A stretch of 64,000 nt of DNA from Paludibaculum sp. (GCA_029973955.1 JARKQJ010000053.1:1-64000); one strand, 5' to 3'. Positions 27,685 through 36,953 are shown, numbered from the stretch's first letter. Translations and numbers: made by a program. Notes: generated from the sequence alone by a model not told the origin.

Positions 27685-28041
27685 TCAGCCCAGAGCCGGC
27701 GTGGAGAACAACTGGATCTCGGCCTGAACCTGCGCCACGAAAGGCTCGAAGGGCATCTCGCCCCAGTATACGTGCTGGAAGCCGATGGCGATGCTGCGAA
27801 CGAACATGACGGCAAGGCGGAGCCGTTCCCCGTCACGGCGAAGGACCCAGCGGTACTCACCGGAGGAGATGGGCCAGAAGCACTCGCCAAAGCCTTGAGT
27901 GCGGGCATCTTCGATGGCGGCAGCGAGATCGGCGATCGCGCTAGCAGGCTCGCCGCCGAAAACGGTGTGTTCCTCTTCCCCGTCGCTGAAGAAGCAGGCC
28001 ACGCGACCGAAGTCGTCGAGAGAGAGGGAAAAGTGCACCAT
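27685..28041 (-). CDS. Hypothetical protein, 118 aa
   Basis: A small acidic protein without membrane segments or signal. It reads like a real soluble domain (HFSLSLDDFGRVACFFSDGE, then YRWVLRRDGERLRLAVMF and QHVYWGEMPFEPFVAQVQAE), with alternating strand pattern. It is not a recognised family. It precedes the secreted FAD oxidoreductase by 22 bp on the same strand. A small inverted repeat (GTCGT/ACGAC) lies just upstream of its ATG at 28042-28057. Confidence 0.68.
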   Translation of the reverse strand: MVHFSLSLDDFGRVACFFSDGEEEHTVFGGEPASAIADLAAAIEDARTQGFGECFWPISSGEYRWVLRRDGERLRLAVMFVRSIAIGFQHVYWGEMPFEPFVAQVQAEIQLFSTPALG

Positions 28042-28197
28042 GTCGTCATTTTACGACAAGCAGGTGAAAAACTCCGTGTAAATCTGAGAGAGAAGCCGGA
28101 ACCGCCGCTGCGTGCCGGCGCGGAGCCATTTTAAGCGGAAGACGCAGCGTTCATTCAGGCGTAGTTCCGGCTCAGATTGGGAGAGACAGGGGGAAGT

Positions 28198-28226
28198 GTG
28201 GCCCCGGGACTGGCGTCCCGGGGGAA
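28198..28226. repeat. Solo copy of the hairpin repeat family
   Basis: GTGG at 28198 leads into CCCCGGGAC-TGGC-GTCCCGGGG (28202-28223), followed by GGAA. This is the same plan as the units at 1-430: GTGG, perfect 9-bp stem, then GGGAA. It lies 24 bp past the stop of the minus-strand kinase gene, the same position and orientation as the array relative to its gene. Confidence 0.75.
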
Positions 28227-28249
28227 AAGGGCGGGCCGGGGAGGACGAG

Positions 28250-29440
28250 TCAGGCGTTGAGGTAGCGGGCGACGGTGGAGAGGAGGTCGGCGGCCTGGAT
28301 GGGCTTCACGAGGTAGGCGGCCATGCCCTTCTGCCGGCAGAGGGTGCGGACCTGGTCAGAGACTTCCGCGGTCAGGGCGAGAATGGGCGTATCTTCATAG
28401 CCCGGGATCTGGCGCAGGCGCTCGGTGGTTTCGATGCCGTCCATTCCGGGCATCTGCAGATCCATGAGGATAAGAGAGTAATAGGTGTTCTGCGCGGCGG
28501 TAATGGCGGAAAAGCCGTCGCCGACACAGTCGAAGGCGTGGTCTCCCTTTGCGAGCATGGCGCTGAGAACCTGCTGAGAGATGCGATTATCCTCGACGAC
28601 AAGAATGCGAGGAGCGGCCTCGCGGCAGGGGGAGCCGCGGAAACCGGGGACCACCAGAACGGGTTTGGGCAATTGCAGCGGGATTTCGACCGTCACCAAA
28701 GAGGCGCCGCTGGGAGCGTTCTCCACCACAATGTCGCCTTCCAACAGCTGCACCACGCGGCGAATGAGGGCAAGGCCGAGACTGGCGCCGTTGAAGCGGC
28801 GATTGGCGCCGCTATCGATTTCGTCGAATCTCTCGAAGACCTCGCGCACGCTCTCCGCGGTCAACCCGCCCTCCGAAGTAAACACGGAGATATGGAGCGT
28901 GAACTTCCGCCCGGCCGAGAGGGAAGCGTGGCAGCCCACCTGAATGGAGCCGCCATGAGAAGTGCGGATCGCGTGGAGCACGAGCAGCACGACGACCTGG
29001 CGGATCCGGTAGGCGTCACCGATCGCAGTCTTGGGCAGATCCGGAGATGACTCCGTGGAGTAGAGCAGCCCCTTGGAGTGGGCTTTCGCAGCCTGCTCCT
29101 GGACCGCAACCTGCAAGGTGTCGGCGAGAGCAAACTCCGCTACGTCCAGGTTGACGCAACCCGAGGCGAGCGAGGTGTATTCGAGGGTATCGTTGAGCAG
29201 ATCAAAGAGGCCGTCGGCGCAATGCCGCACCATCTGGACGTAATCGCGCTGCTCGTCGTCCAACTGCGTCTCCAGCAGAAGATCTGACATTCCGAGGATC
29301 CCGCTCAAGGGGGTTCTGATCTCGTGGTTCAGGCTGGCGAGGAACTGCAGCATCAATGCGGGCGAGTCCGCAGTCGGAGGGCGGGGAGCCCCGCTAGACG
29401 CGGCCGAGATGGATGACAATCTGAGTCGTTGTGGACTCAT
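28250..29440 (-). CDS. Hybrid histidine kinase/response regulator with degenerate ATPase domain
   Basis: A 396-aa soluble protein without sensor or membrane segment. A HisKA dimerisation domain carries the phosphorylatable His 39 ([14 protein letters not shown]). The HATPase-like region (~135-255) has lost key residues. The N-box asparagine is replaced ([12 protein letters not shown], His 156), and the G1 DxGxG block reads VFTSEGGLT. Only a GASLGLAL G2-like block survives. The C-terminal receiver domain (~277-395) is intact, with phospho-acceptor Asp 327 ([13 protein letters not shown]). It may serve as a phosphorelay or scaffold rather than an active kinase. It has ATG and sits between the solo hairpin repeat and an AIM24-like gene. 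Confidence 0.85.
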   Translation of the reverse strand: MSPQRLRLSSISAASSGAPRPPTADSPALMLQFLASLNHEIRTPLSGILGMSDLLLETQLDDEQRDYVQMVRHCADGLFDLLNDTLEYTSLASGCVNLDVAEFALADTLQVAVQEQAAKAHSKGLLYSTESSPDLPKTAIGDAYRIRQVVVLLVLHAIRTSHGGSIQVGCHASLSAGRKFTLHISVFTSEGGLTAESVREVFERFDEIDSGANRRFNGASLGLALIRRVVQLLEGDIVVENAPSGASLVTVEIPLQLPKPVLVVPGFRGSPCREAAPRILVVEDNRISQQVLSAMLAKGDHAFDCVGDGFSAITAAQNTYYSLILMDLQMPGMDGIETTERLRQIPGYEDTPILALTAEVSDQVRTLCRQKGMAAYLVKPIQAADLLSTVARYLNA

Positions 29441-29585
29441 GGCCTAGAAGGCTCATCGGCATTTCAAGGCGTGGAGTTTAGAGTGGAGCGAAAGCACAGG
29501 CGGCTTTTCGTACGGGATTCCCCTGAAAATTGACCCCAAGGAGACCCTATCTCCAATCAGTGAAATGACTTAGGCCATGACCCGC

Positions 29586-29619
29586 AAAAGCCGGAGCGGC
29601 GGGGGGCGCCGCTCCGGCT
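29586..29619 (-). terminator. Rho-independent terminator of the AIM24-like gene
   Basis: On the minus strand, 13-bp perfect arms (29619-29607 and 29601-29589) around a five-base loop are followed by a U-tract (29589-29586). It lies just after the stop at 29651 of the AIM24-like gene. Confidence 0.9.
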
Positions 29620-29650
29620 GTGCAGAGGTCGATGCAGAATGCGAGGTTCG

Positions 29651-30517
29651 CTAATCTTCGCTGCTGAAGAAGCCGCCCAGGGACTCCAGCGGGTTCCGCT
29701 CGTCGCCGCCTGTTCGAGTGGGGGCCAGTTCGCGGCGCAGTTTTTCGAGCGTCATGCTCTGGATGATGACGCGGCCCGGGCCACGCAGGGTGGCGAGGAA
29801 GAGCCCTTCACCGCCGAAGATCGCGGTTTTGATGCTGCCGGCGAACTGAATGTCGTAGTCGACGCCTTCGTCGAAGGCGACGATGCAGCCGGTGTCGACC
29901 TGGAGGCTTTCGCCGGCGGCCAGGGTGAATTCGATGAAATCACCGCCGGCGTGGATGAAGGCCACGCCGGGGCCGGTGATCTTCTCCAGGATGAAGCCCT
30001 CGCCGCCGAAGAAGCCGGCGCCGAGTTTCTTGACGAAAGCGATGTTGACGGTAGCGGGAGTCTGGGCGCAGACGAAGGAGTCGCGCTGGACGAGGACGGA
30101 CTGGCCGGCCTGGAGGTCGAAGGCCTGAATGCGTCCGGGGTAGGAACCGGCGAAGCCGACTTCGCCGGCGGCGGTGGCGCGGAAGTAGGTCCAGAAGAGG
30201 GACTCGCCCATGAGCTTGCGTTTGACGGCGCCCCAGATCTTTTGACCGATGGATTCGCCCGTCATCCGGCTTTCCCACTGAACGGAGGGGGTCTTGTAGA
30301 CCATTTTGCCGGCCTCGGCAAAGATCTCCTGACCAGGTCTCAACCGTAGGCGAGCCACCTGGAGGTTGTCGCCCTGGATGGTGTAGTCCAGGGGTTCGGC
30401 GACCTGCGGCGTGTAGGCGGCCTGGGGCGGCGGCGCGGAGCCAAGGGCGCTGCCGCAGCGGGCGCAGAAGCGCGATGAATCTGCGATCTCAGAGCCGCAG
30501 GTGGTGCAATAAGGCAT
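29651..30517 (-). CDS. AIM24/TIGR00266-like protein with N-terminal zinc ribbon
   Basis: A 288-aa protein. A CxxC zinc ribbon opens it (Cys 4, 7, 18, 21), followed by a low-complexity linker. Residues ~42-265 form the AIM24/TIGR00266 beta-domain (AGKMVYKTPSVQWESRM, GGEGFILEKITGPG, GGEGLFLATLRGPGRVIIQS). Bacterial members are of unknown function; a membrane-related role is often assumed. GGGAGGAG precedes the ATG closely. It is divergent from the metalloprotease gene and has a strong terminator downstream. Confidence 0.87.
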   Translation of the reverse strand: MPYCTTCGSEIADSSRFCARCGSALGSAPPPQAAYTPQVAEPLDYTIQGDNLQVARLRLRPGQEIFAEAGKMVYKTPSVQWESRMTGESIGQKIWGAVKRKLMGESLFWTYFRATAAGEVGFAGSYPGRIQAFDLQAGQSVLVQRDSFVCAQTPATVNIAFVKKLGAGFFGGEGFILEKITGPGVAFIHAGGDFIEFTLAAGESLQVDTGCIVAFDEGVDYDIQFAGSIKTAIFGGEGLFLATLRGPGRVIIQSMTLEKLRRELAPTRTGGDERNPLESLGGFFSSED

Positions 30518-30611
30518 GGAAACTCCTCCCTAGATTCCTCAGTATCCTACAAGCAGGGGGCAACCCAGGGTCACGAAATGGGTTCAACCCGGATAGGGAC
30601 ACTGTCAAGAG

Positions 30612-32858
30612 ATGAGACGAGACGTCAGGCGGGTTTGTTCGATTCTCAGCGCATGGCTGGTGCTGATTCCGGGGATGCAGGCGCGGACGGTGGCATCCAA
30701 CTGCGGGACGGAGCGCGGCAGGGGCGTAACCGACGTCGCGGTAAGCCGGGCCGCGGCCCGGATGCGCGCCAGAATGACTGCGGCGGCGCGGCACCCGAAC
30801 GCGGTTCTCTCGGCGGATGTGGGCGATCTGGCGGTGCTGGACGACGCCGGGGGCATCATCGCCCGGAGCAAACAGTTTGCTTTATCAAACCGCGCCTTGA
30901 CGTTCACGCCGGCGGATGCGGAAGTCCCCGCCTATCAGTATTCTTTGAGCCAGGCGGCACTGGACGAGCTGGCGCTGGCGGAAGGGGAGGTACTGAGCGG
31001 GCTAGGAGACGACGACGCGCGGCAAGTGCAATTGCCATTCTCGTTTCCGTATTACGGCAGGCAATGGAACTCGGCCTGGATCCATTCGGATGGAAACCTC
31101 ACCTTCGGCGCTCCCGAAGCGGCTTCCGCCACGCGCAGCCTGGGGCGGATGGCGGCGGGACCGCCGCGGGTGGCGCCGCTGTTCAGTGACCTGGACCCGA
31201 CCCGGCCGGACTGCGATGTGCGGGTATGGAAGAGCGGTGACCGGGTGGTGGTGAGTTGGCGGCAGGTGCCGGAATATCAGGACTACGGCGCCGGCGCCCG
31301 GCAGACCCTGCAACTGGTGCTTTGGGCGGACGGGCGGATTGAGTTCCGGTATGCGGCCATCAGCGCGAGCGCCGGCGTGGTGGGAATCTCGCCGGGTGGA
31401 TTGCTGGGAACGGCGGAGGTGGTGAGTTTTCTGGACGCATCCACGCGCGCCTATCCATCGACCGTGGCGGACACCTTCGGAACGACGGACGGGATCGACA
31501 TGGTGCGAGTGGCCCAGCGCTTCTACGAGACGCACGAGGATGCCTACGACTACCTGGTGGTCTTCAACACGCTGGGCATCGTCGCGCAGCCCGGGGCGCT
31601 GGCGTACGAAAGCACGGTGAGGAACTATCGCAGCGGCATCGGCGACCCGATTTTCGACACAGGCGCGTCGTATGGCTCGGAGTACCGCCTGCAGGCTGTT
31701 CTGAACATGGGCCCGTTGAGGCAGTATCCGAAAGACCCGTTCGCCAGGGTGGGATCGCGCGGCCAGGTGACCGGCGACAACACAATGACGCTGATCGGTC
31801 ATGAGACGGGCCACCTCTTTCTGGCGCTGGCGAGCATCCGGGATCCGCTCAATCCGGACGCGCGGCCGATGCTGGGCACGCAGCTTGCGCATTGGAGCTT
31901 CAACTTCAATTCGGAGGCGTCGCTGCTGGAGGGCAACCGGATCCAGGACAACGGCCCGGGGCTGGTGAACCGCTTTCTCACGGTGGCGACGGTGGAAGGA
32001 TACTCGGCGCTGGACCAATATCTGATGGGCTTCCGCAATCCGCTGGAGGTTCCGCCCACATTCCTGGTGAAGAACAGCAATCGGGCGGCAGCGTCCTTTC
32101 CGCAGGTGGGGATCCCAATCAGCGGAGCGAGGCAGGATATCGTGGTGGACGACGTGATTGCCGCGGAGGGCCGGCGGATTCCCGACGAGACCGTCAGCCA
32201 GAGGTTGTTCCGCTTCGCATTCATCGTGATCACGCCGACGGGCACGATGCCGTCGGCCGATGAGGCCGCACAGTTGGAGACATACCGCAGCGAGTTCGAG
32301 CGGTACTTCCACAAGGCAGCGGGCGAGCGCGCCTGGGCGGACGCAACGCTCAGGAAGATGGTGCGGGCCAGCGCATGGCCGGCCGGCGGCTCAGTCGTTG
32401 GAGACGAGGCGCAGGTGCGGGTGCGGCTGGCACAATCCGCCGCGGAAGACATGCAGATGGCAGTGGTGCGCCAGGAGAGTGTCCAGGCGCCCGATGCGAT
32501 CACGATTCCGGCGGGCGCCACGCTGGCCGAGTTCACGCTGCGCCCAGCGGCGACGGGCACCTCGGACCTGTTCCTGATCCCTTCCGACTCGCGCTATGAA
32601 ACCGTGCACATCCGGCTGGAGGCGAAGAGTTCACGCAGTGACCTCACCCTGGAGGAGTATTACCGCGAAGAGGGCCTGTTGGTTTTGCGCGTGACCGACG
32701 GAAACCGGCTGAACTACTCCAACCAGCCCGTCGTGGTGGAGGGCGTGGAGGGGGCGGTGCGGACGGACATCAACGGTCTGGTCTGGCTGGCCTGGGATGG
32801 AACTCCGCTGGTTGCCGGCCTGGAAGGAGTTCCAGGGTCCCGGCTGGTGATTCGATAG
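30612..32858 (+). CDS. Secreted zinc metalloprotease-like protein
   Basis: A 748-aa secreted protein with a signal peptide (RRVCSILSAWLVLIPGMQA). An extracellular beta-rich part (~110-260) resembles a nidogen-like domain (LPFSFPYYGRQWNSAWIHSD, then GNLTFG). A zinc site HETGH lies at 397-401 (LIGHETGHLFL), with a downstream YSALDQYLMG block that probably helps close the site. It resembles large uncharacterised metalloproteases of this lineage; the substrate is unknown. The last ~89 bases overlap the convergent Cas6-like gene. Confidence 0.8.
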   Translation: MRRDVRRVCSILSAWLVLIPGMQARTVASNCGTERGRGVTDVAVSRAAARMRARMTAAARHPNAVLSADVGDLAVLDDAGGIIARSKQFALSNRALTFTPADAEVPAYQYSLSQAALDELALAEGEVLSGLGDDDARQVQLPFSFPYYGRQWNSAWIHSDGNLTFGAPEAASATRSLGRMAAGPPRVAPLFSDLDPTRPDCDVRVWKSGDRVVVSWRQVPEYQDYGAGARQTLQLVLWADGRIEFRYAAISASAGVVGISPGGLLGTAEVVSFLDASTRAYPSTVADTFGTTDGIDMVRVAQRFYETHEDAYDYLVVFNTLGIVAQPGALAYESTVRNYRSGIGDPIFDTGASYGSEYRLQAVLNMGPLRQYPKDPFARVGSRGQVTGDNTMTLIGHETGHLFLALASIRDPLNPDARPMLGTQLAHWSFNFNSEASLLEGNRIQDNGPGLVNRFLTVATVEGYSALDQYLMGFRNPLEVPPTFLVKNSNRAAASFPQVGIPISGARQDIVVDDVIAAEGRRIPDETVSQRLFRFAFIVITPTGTMPSADEAAQLETYRSEFERYFHKAAGERAWADATLRKMVRASAWPAGGSVVGDEAQVRVRLAQSAAEDMQMAVVRQESVQAPDAITIPAGATLAEFTLRPAATGTSDLFLIPSDSRYETVHIRLEAKSSRSDLTLEEYYREEGLLVLRVTDGNRLNYSNQPVVVEGVEGAVRTDINGLVWLAWDGTPLVAGLEGVPGSRLVIR

Positions 32859-33636
32859 CAAGAGCGCGGATCACGCCGTTACCCCAGACGGTGTGGCGGC
32901 CGACACCCGTGACGTTTCCAATGGCAAGCCAAGGCAGGAACTCGGCCAGCGGACCGCGGTAGTCCACCCAGCCGGTGAAGCCGGAGAGGGGATGCGTTTG
33001 GCCGGTGAGCCGGCTGGTACGGCTGGCGGAGATCCACTGGAGCTGGCCTTCGCCGGCAGAGACCTCCGCGGCGCGGTTGGCGAAGAAGGCGAAGTCAAAG
33101 TCCTCGAGAAATGCCGCCGCTCCTGGGTGGTAGAACGACAGCAGGCTGGAGATGCGGTCGCGGAGCCGGGCGATCAGAAGCGGGAACGGGGGGAGCTCGC
33201 CACGGGGCAGGGGCGGTTTCAGTTCGGTGGGCGTCGAGAACTCCAGGCGGAGCGAGTTCACGTTTTGCGCGGCTGGGGAGAACGCGATGGTGCGCGGCTC
33301 CACGGCAAACGACAGCAGGCGTGCGAAATGGAGAGTATCCAACGCCTGGCGAAAGAGATCCCGGTGGGGCGTGAAGAGGTGGATGGCGATCTCAAAGGGC
33401 TGCCCTTCGGAGAGCCGCGCTTCATTGAGATGGTGGCAGCGCAGGACAAAGGGCCGGGGGCGGTCGCGCAAGCCGCTGGGGCCATGCTGAGAGTTGGGCC
33501 GGAATACGGTTTCGGGCAGAGCGAAGCCTAGGCAGCCGCGAAAGAGATTCGCGGCGGGCGCGTCGAAGCGGATCGGGCGGGTAGCGGCGAAGGAGGCGCG
33601 GCAGAACAGAAATGGAAATTCCGGATCTGCCGCCAT
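32770..33636 (-). CDS. Solitary Cas6-like RAMP protein (PF10040-type)
   Basis: A 288-aa protein that follows the Cas6 CRISPR RNA-processing endoribonuclease pattern. It has RPFVLRCHHLNEARLSEGQP (~61-80), LEFSTPTELKP (~131-141) with FPLLIARLRDRISSLL, then LQWISASRTSRLTG (~199-212). The C-terminal block is GFTGWVDYRG (~219-228) and the glycine-rich loop GNVTGVGRHTVWGNG (~240-254). In Cas6, this loop belongs to the RAMP fold that grips and cuts a repeat hairpin. No other cas gene and no CRISPR array occur in the window. It begins four bases after the stop of the NHL-repeat gene, so the two are probably cotranscribed. Its last ~89 bases overlap the convergent metalloprotease gene and encode a non-conserved tail. 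Alternative: a Cas6-like protein with a different RNA role. Confidence 0.75.
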   Translation of the reverse strand: MAADPEFPFLFCRASFAATRPIRFDAPAANLFRGCLGFALPETVFRPNSQHGPSGLRDRPRPFVLRCHHLNEARLSEGQPFEIAIHLFTPHRDLFRQALDTLHFARLLSFAVEPRTIAFSPAAQNVNSLRLEFSTPTELKPPLPRGELPPFPLLIARLRDRISSLLSFYHPGAAAFLEDFDFAFFANRAAEVSAGEGQLQWISASRTSRLTGQTHPLSGFTGWVDYRGPLAEFLPWLAIGNVTGVGRHTVWGNGVIRALAIESPAGTLELLPGRQPAEFHPRPARPDR

Positions 33637-33640
33637 GGGG

Positions 33641-36600
33641 TTACTTGTTGATGCTGATGAGCGGATTCACGCGGAGGACCGTGGAACCCGAGGTGTAGCT
33701 ATTGCTGGAGAAGCTGGTCCGGTAGATGACTGCGAATCCGTAGGTGCCGTTGAGAGGCACCTGCGGCAGCTTGACCTTGACCTTCCACACCCCCGGCTCA
33801 GCGGTGTCGAGAGTGGAAGAGATGACCTGGGCTTCCGCGGCGCTGGCGCCGGCAAGGATAAAGGCCCGGACATCCGGGACGGGAACCTCGGAGCCCGGGG
33901 CAACGCCATCTTCCGGCATGCCCGGCACTGAGCCCTGGCCGGTCAGGTAGACCGTGAGTTCCTGGTTCGAGGCCGCCGGGCGGCCGGAGGTGTTCTGGCT
34001 GCCATCCTGATTGATGGCGCGAGCCTGGCCCTCGGAACTGGGATTGGCGCCCTGATAGAGGACCGCTGGGGAGGCGAGAGCCATCGCAACCCGGCTCTGG
34101 GCCAGGATCTGCCCGGTGGAGGCGCGAAGGATCGTAAAGTCGGAGGTCCCGCTGGTGGGGGCGTCTTTCGGAACGATGAAGCGCAGAATATCTCCATCGA
34201 TTTTCATCAGAGGTGCGGCCATGCCGTCCACCAGGAGCCGCACATCGCCCAACTCGTTCGGCAGTGGGGCAGGGCCGGCCTGGGCCGATTCGGAGGAGAG
34301 CCGTACGCCGGTAGCCTGAAGAATGCCAAGCATGCCGGGCGCGACGCGCGGGAACGAAGTGGCCGCATTCGCGACGGCAAGCATGGGGAAGTGCATGGTG
34401 ATCCGGTGGGAGGAGTCCGAGACGAGGATGTAGTCCTGTTCGTCCAGCGCGATGTGGCGCGGCGCGTATGTATTGAAGCCAAAATCGGCCGACTGTCCGG
34501 GATTGAAGAAGAGTTGGTCGAAGCGCGGGTAGCGGAGGACACGGTTGCCGCGGAGATCGGCGACCCAGATCTGACCGGTAGCGGCGGAGACAGTGACCGA
34601 GATGGGCGTCACTCCCTGCGCACTGACGGGAAGCACCAGGGCGGCGGCAGCACCGTCAGCCTGCGCATTGATCCGACCGAAGATGAGAATCCGGTTGTTC
34701 CCCGTATCGGAGACGTAGAGACGGTCGTCGGTGTCGATCGAGACGCCGAGGGGGAGATTCATTTGCGCCTCGGAGGTGCCGGCGCCGGCCGAAACGTCAT
34801 CTGCCTGGCCGAGGACGAGCGTCGCAGGAGCGCCGGAATAGAAGGGCGCCGTGAACAGCAGCACGCGGCTTTGGGCGAGGTCAGCCACGACGATATTGCC
34901 GTCCATCGTCAGCGCGAGGGAGGAGGGGCGATAGAGACTGCTGCGAGTCACTTCGCCGGTAGCTTTGGTCTGGAAGTCCGGCTGGCCGAGGACGAGATCG
35001 GCAGCCTGGTTCTCACCAAGATGGTCAAAGGGCCGCGGGAACCGAAGGATGCGGCCATTGCCGGTGTCCGCCACCCAGAGATCCCCGTTCGAATCCGTAA
35101 CAATGCTGGCCGGCAGAGAGAGGCCGGTAGCGGTGGGAGTGCCGGGATCGTTGGTGGGGGAGTTGTAGAGGTTCCGGGTCAGGCTGACCTGTCCGATGAC
35201 GAGGTCGGCCGTGTCGCCATACTTGAAGCGGCGCGCGTCGGCAAAGCCGAGGATGCGGTTATTGCCGGTATCGGCAATATACAAGTGCGGGGGGTTGGAG
35301 GTACGGTCGATGAAGGTGGCGGGCCCCACGGTGAGCCCTGTCACCTGGCCGTTGCTGAGCAGCAAAGGCAGGGTGCCTGTGCTCATCTCTCTGCCCTCGA
35401 TCAGGTTCGGGGCGTTGAAGGCGAAATCGTACTGGCCCAGCACCCGGTCGGCGGGAGCGAGGATGTGCTCATCGGCGTTGTAGGTGAGGGACAGCACGCG
35501 GTGGTTCAGGCTGTCGGCGAGGAAGACGCCGCCCGCCCAGGGCGCCGCGCCGATGGGAGCGTAGACGGAGGAGTTCGAAGGTTCGAGCCCGGTGCCACCA
35601 TTTGCCTGGCTGGAGTGGAAATCCAACTGGCCGTAAATTGCGGTCATCTTGGGAGAGTAAGTGTAGGAGAGCAGGTCCTCGGCGGGCCAGGTAGACAAAG
35701 GATCGTAGCGGACGATGCGATTCAGCAGAGTATCGGAGACAAAGAGATAATCGCCGATGCAGAAGAGGCCCTGCGGGCCGTAATTCAGGGTGGCGCCTGA
35801 AACGCTCACACCGAACATCACTTCATTGGGGACCACCGGAGCGGGCTGATCCGGAGCCTGGACGTAGATGCCCAGGATGCGGTCCGCCGGGGCGGCGGAG
35901 TAAATGGATTCGGCCTTCCAGACGAGCACCCGGGAGAGATCGTCGGCGAAGAAGAGATTCCCGGAGGCGTCGAAAGCGATGGGCCCGCCGAAGCGGATGC
36001 TGCGTTTGTCGATGCGGTCCGAAGAGACGTTGTAGCGGCCTGGATTGGCCTTGGCGGTGCTGAAATCGGGCTGCCCCAGCACCAGATTCGCGCCGATGGC
36101 TGAGCCGCCGGCTCCTGTATTGGAAGCTCCCGAGACGTCGGCGGCCGGGTAGCGCAGGAGGCGATGGTTACCGGAGTCACTGAGCCAGAGGTTCCCGCTC
36201 TGGTCGAATCGGATGGTGGCCACCTGGATGCCACCGGTGTTTGTGCCGTTTGTCTTGAGGGAGATCGCGGTGACGGTTTCAGGGTTGGAGGTGTTGTAGC
36301 GGCGGTTGGCTTCCCTGTGGTTGAGCCCGTCCTGTCCGATAACGAGGTCGGCGAGTATGGGTTGGCTCTTGGTCTCGGCGAAGGGAGCAGGGTAGCGCAG
36401 AATCCGGTTGTTGCCCGCATCCATCACGAAGACATTGCCCTTGGCATCGACCGCGATGGACGTCGGGCTGTAAAGGCCGCTCGTAAAGGAAGTGCCGGGG
36501 CCTTGCGGAACCGTAGAGTAGAAATCCTTCTGGCCGAGAACGAGATCTGCCGGCGCGCCGTTCTGGAAACCGGCGGCGTTCTTCCAGGCGAGAATCCGGT

Positions 36601-36859
36601 TGTTCCCGGTATCCGCAACGTACAGGATGGGCGAACCGGCGGAGGAGTCCACGGCAACGCCCATTGGGTTGTAAAACTCCCGCCCCTCCACGAGATTGGG
36701 AGCGACCGTATTGGGAACCACCAACTCCTGGACGGTCCGGGGAGACGCGAACTGCCCGAAAATCTTTGCTGGAATCGGATTCAGAGTGAACTGCGCCGAC
36801 GATACTGCTCCGAAGGTGAGGCAGAGCCCCAAGAGAACCACAAGCTGTTTATTTTTCAT
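33641..36859 (-). CDS. Secreted NHL-repeat protein with Solibacter-type C-terminal domain
   Basis: A 1072-aa protein with a signal peptide (KNKQLVVLLGLCLTFGAVSS). Residues ~40-850 consist of repeated NHL blades of the form VADTGNNRILAW, DAGNNRILRYPAPF and SDTGNNRILIFG, building at least two propellers. Residues ~850-1072 resemble the TIGR03437 C-terminal domain (NAATSFPRVAPGMLGI, then VYLTGQGSVPG and GTYGFAVIYRT), which is restricted largely to Solibacter-like bacteria. ATG at 36859 gives the signal; an in-frame ATG at 36889 has a better ribosome-binding site but adds ten polar residues. The Cas6-like gene follows after four bases. A surface-binding role is likely. Confidence 0.87.
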   Translation of the reverse strand: MKNKQLVVLLGLCLTFGAVSSAQFTLNPIPAKIFGQFASPRTVQELVVPNTVAPNLVEGREFYNPMGVAVDSSAGSPILYVADTGNNRILAWKNAAGFQNGAPADLVLGQKDFYSTVPQGPGTSFTSGLYSPTSIAVDAKGNVFVMDAGNNRILRYPAPFAETKSQPILADLVIGQDGLNHREANRRYNTSNPETVTAISLKTNGTNTGGIQVATIRFDQSGNLWLSDSGNHRLLRYPAADVSGASNTGAGGSAIGANLVLGQPDFSTAKANPGRYNVSSDRIDKRSIRFGGPIAFDASGNLFFADDLSRVLVWKAESIYSAAPADRILGIYVQAPDQPAPVVPNEVMFGVSVSGATLNYGPQGLFCIGDYLFVSDTLLNRIVRYDPLSTWPAEDLLSYTYSPKMTAIYGQLDFHSSQANGGTGLEPSNSSVYAPIGAAPWAGGVFLADSLNHRVLSLTYNADEHILAPADRVLGQYDFAFNAPNLIEGREMSTGTLPLLLSNGQVTGLTVGPATFIDRTSNPPHLYIADTGNNRILGFADARRFKYGDTADLVIGQVSLTRNLYNSPTNDPGTPTATGLSLPASIVTDSNGDLWVADTGNGRILRFPRPFDHLGENQAADLVLGQPDFQTKATGEVTRSSLYRPSSLALTMDGNIVVADLAQSRVLLFTAPFYSGAPATLVLGQADDVSAGAGTSEAQMNLPLGVSIDTDDRLYVSDTGNNRILIFGRINAQADGAAAALVLPVSAQGVTPISVTVSAATGQIWVADLRGNRVLRYPRFDQLFFNPGQSADFGFNTYAPRHIALDEQDYILVSDSSHRITMHFPMLAVANAATSFPRVAPGMLGILQATGVRLSSESAQAGPAPLPNELGDVRLLVDGMAAPLMKIDGDILRFIVPKDAPTSGTSDFTILRASTGQILAQSRVAMALASPAVLYQGANPSSEGQARAINQDGSQNTSGRPAASNQELTVYLTGQGSVPGMPEDGVAPGSEVPVPDVRAFILAGASAAEAQVISSTLDTAEPGVWKVKVKLPQVPLNGTYGFAVIYRTSFSSNSYTSGSTVLRVNPLISINK

Positions 36860-36953
36860 AGTGATATGCAACTTACCCCCAGCACACATAGGACCACCTT
36901 AACATGATGGCCCGGGCAATACCATCCCCTAGGAGTTGTAATCCCAAGGCCTG

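Noticed and set aside
25845..27809. 654-aa plus-strand frame opposite the FAD oxidoreductase
   Set aside because: Glycine/valine/aspartate-rich shadow; the minus strand has the recognised FAD motifs.
34391..35800. 469-aa plus-strand frame opposite the NHL-repeat protein
   Set aside because: Repetitive shadow of NHL blades.
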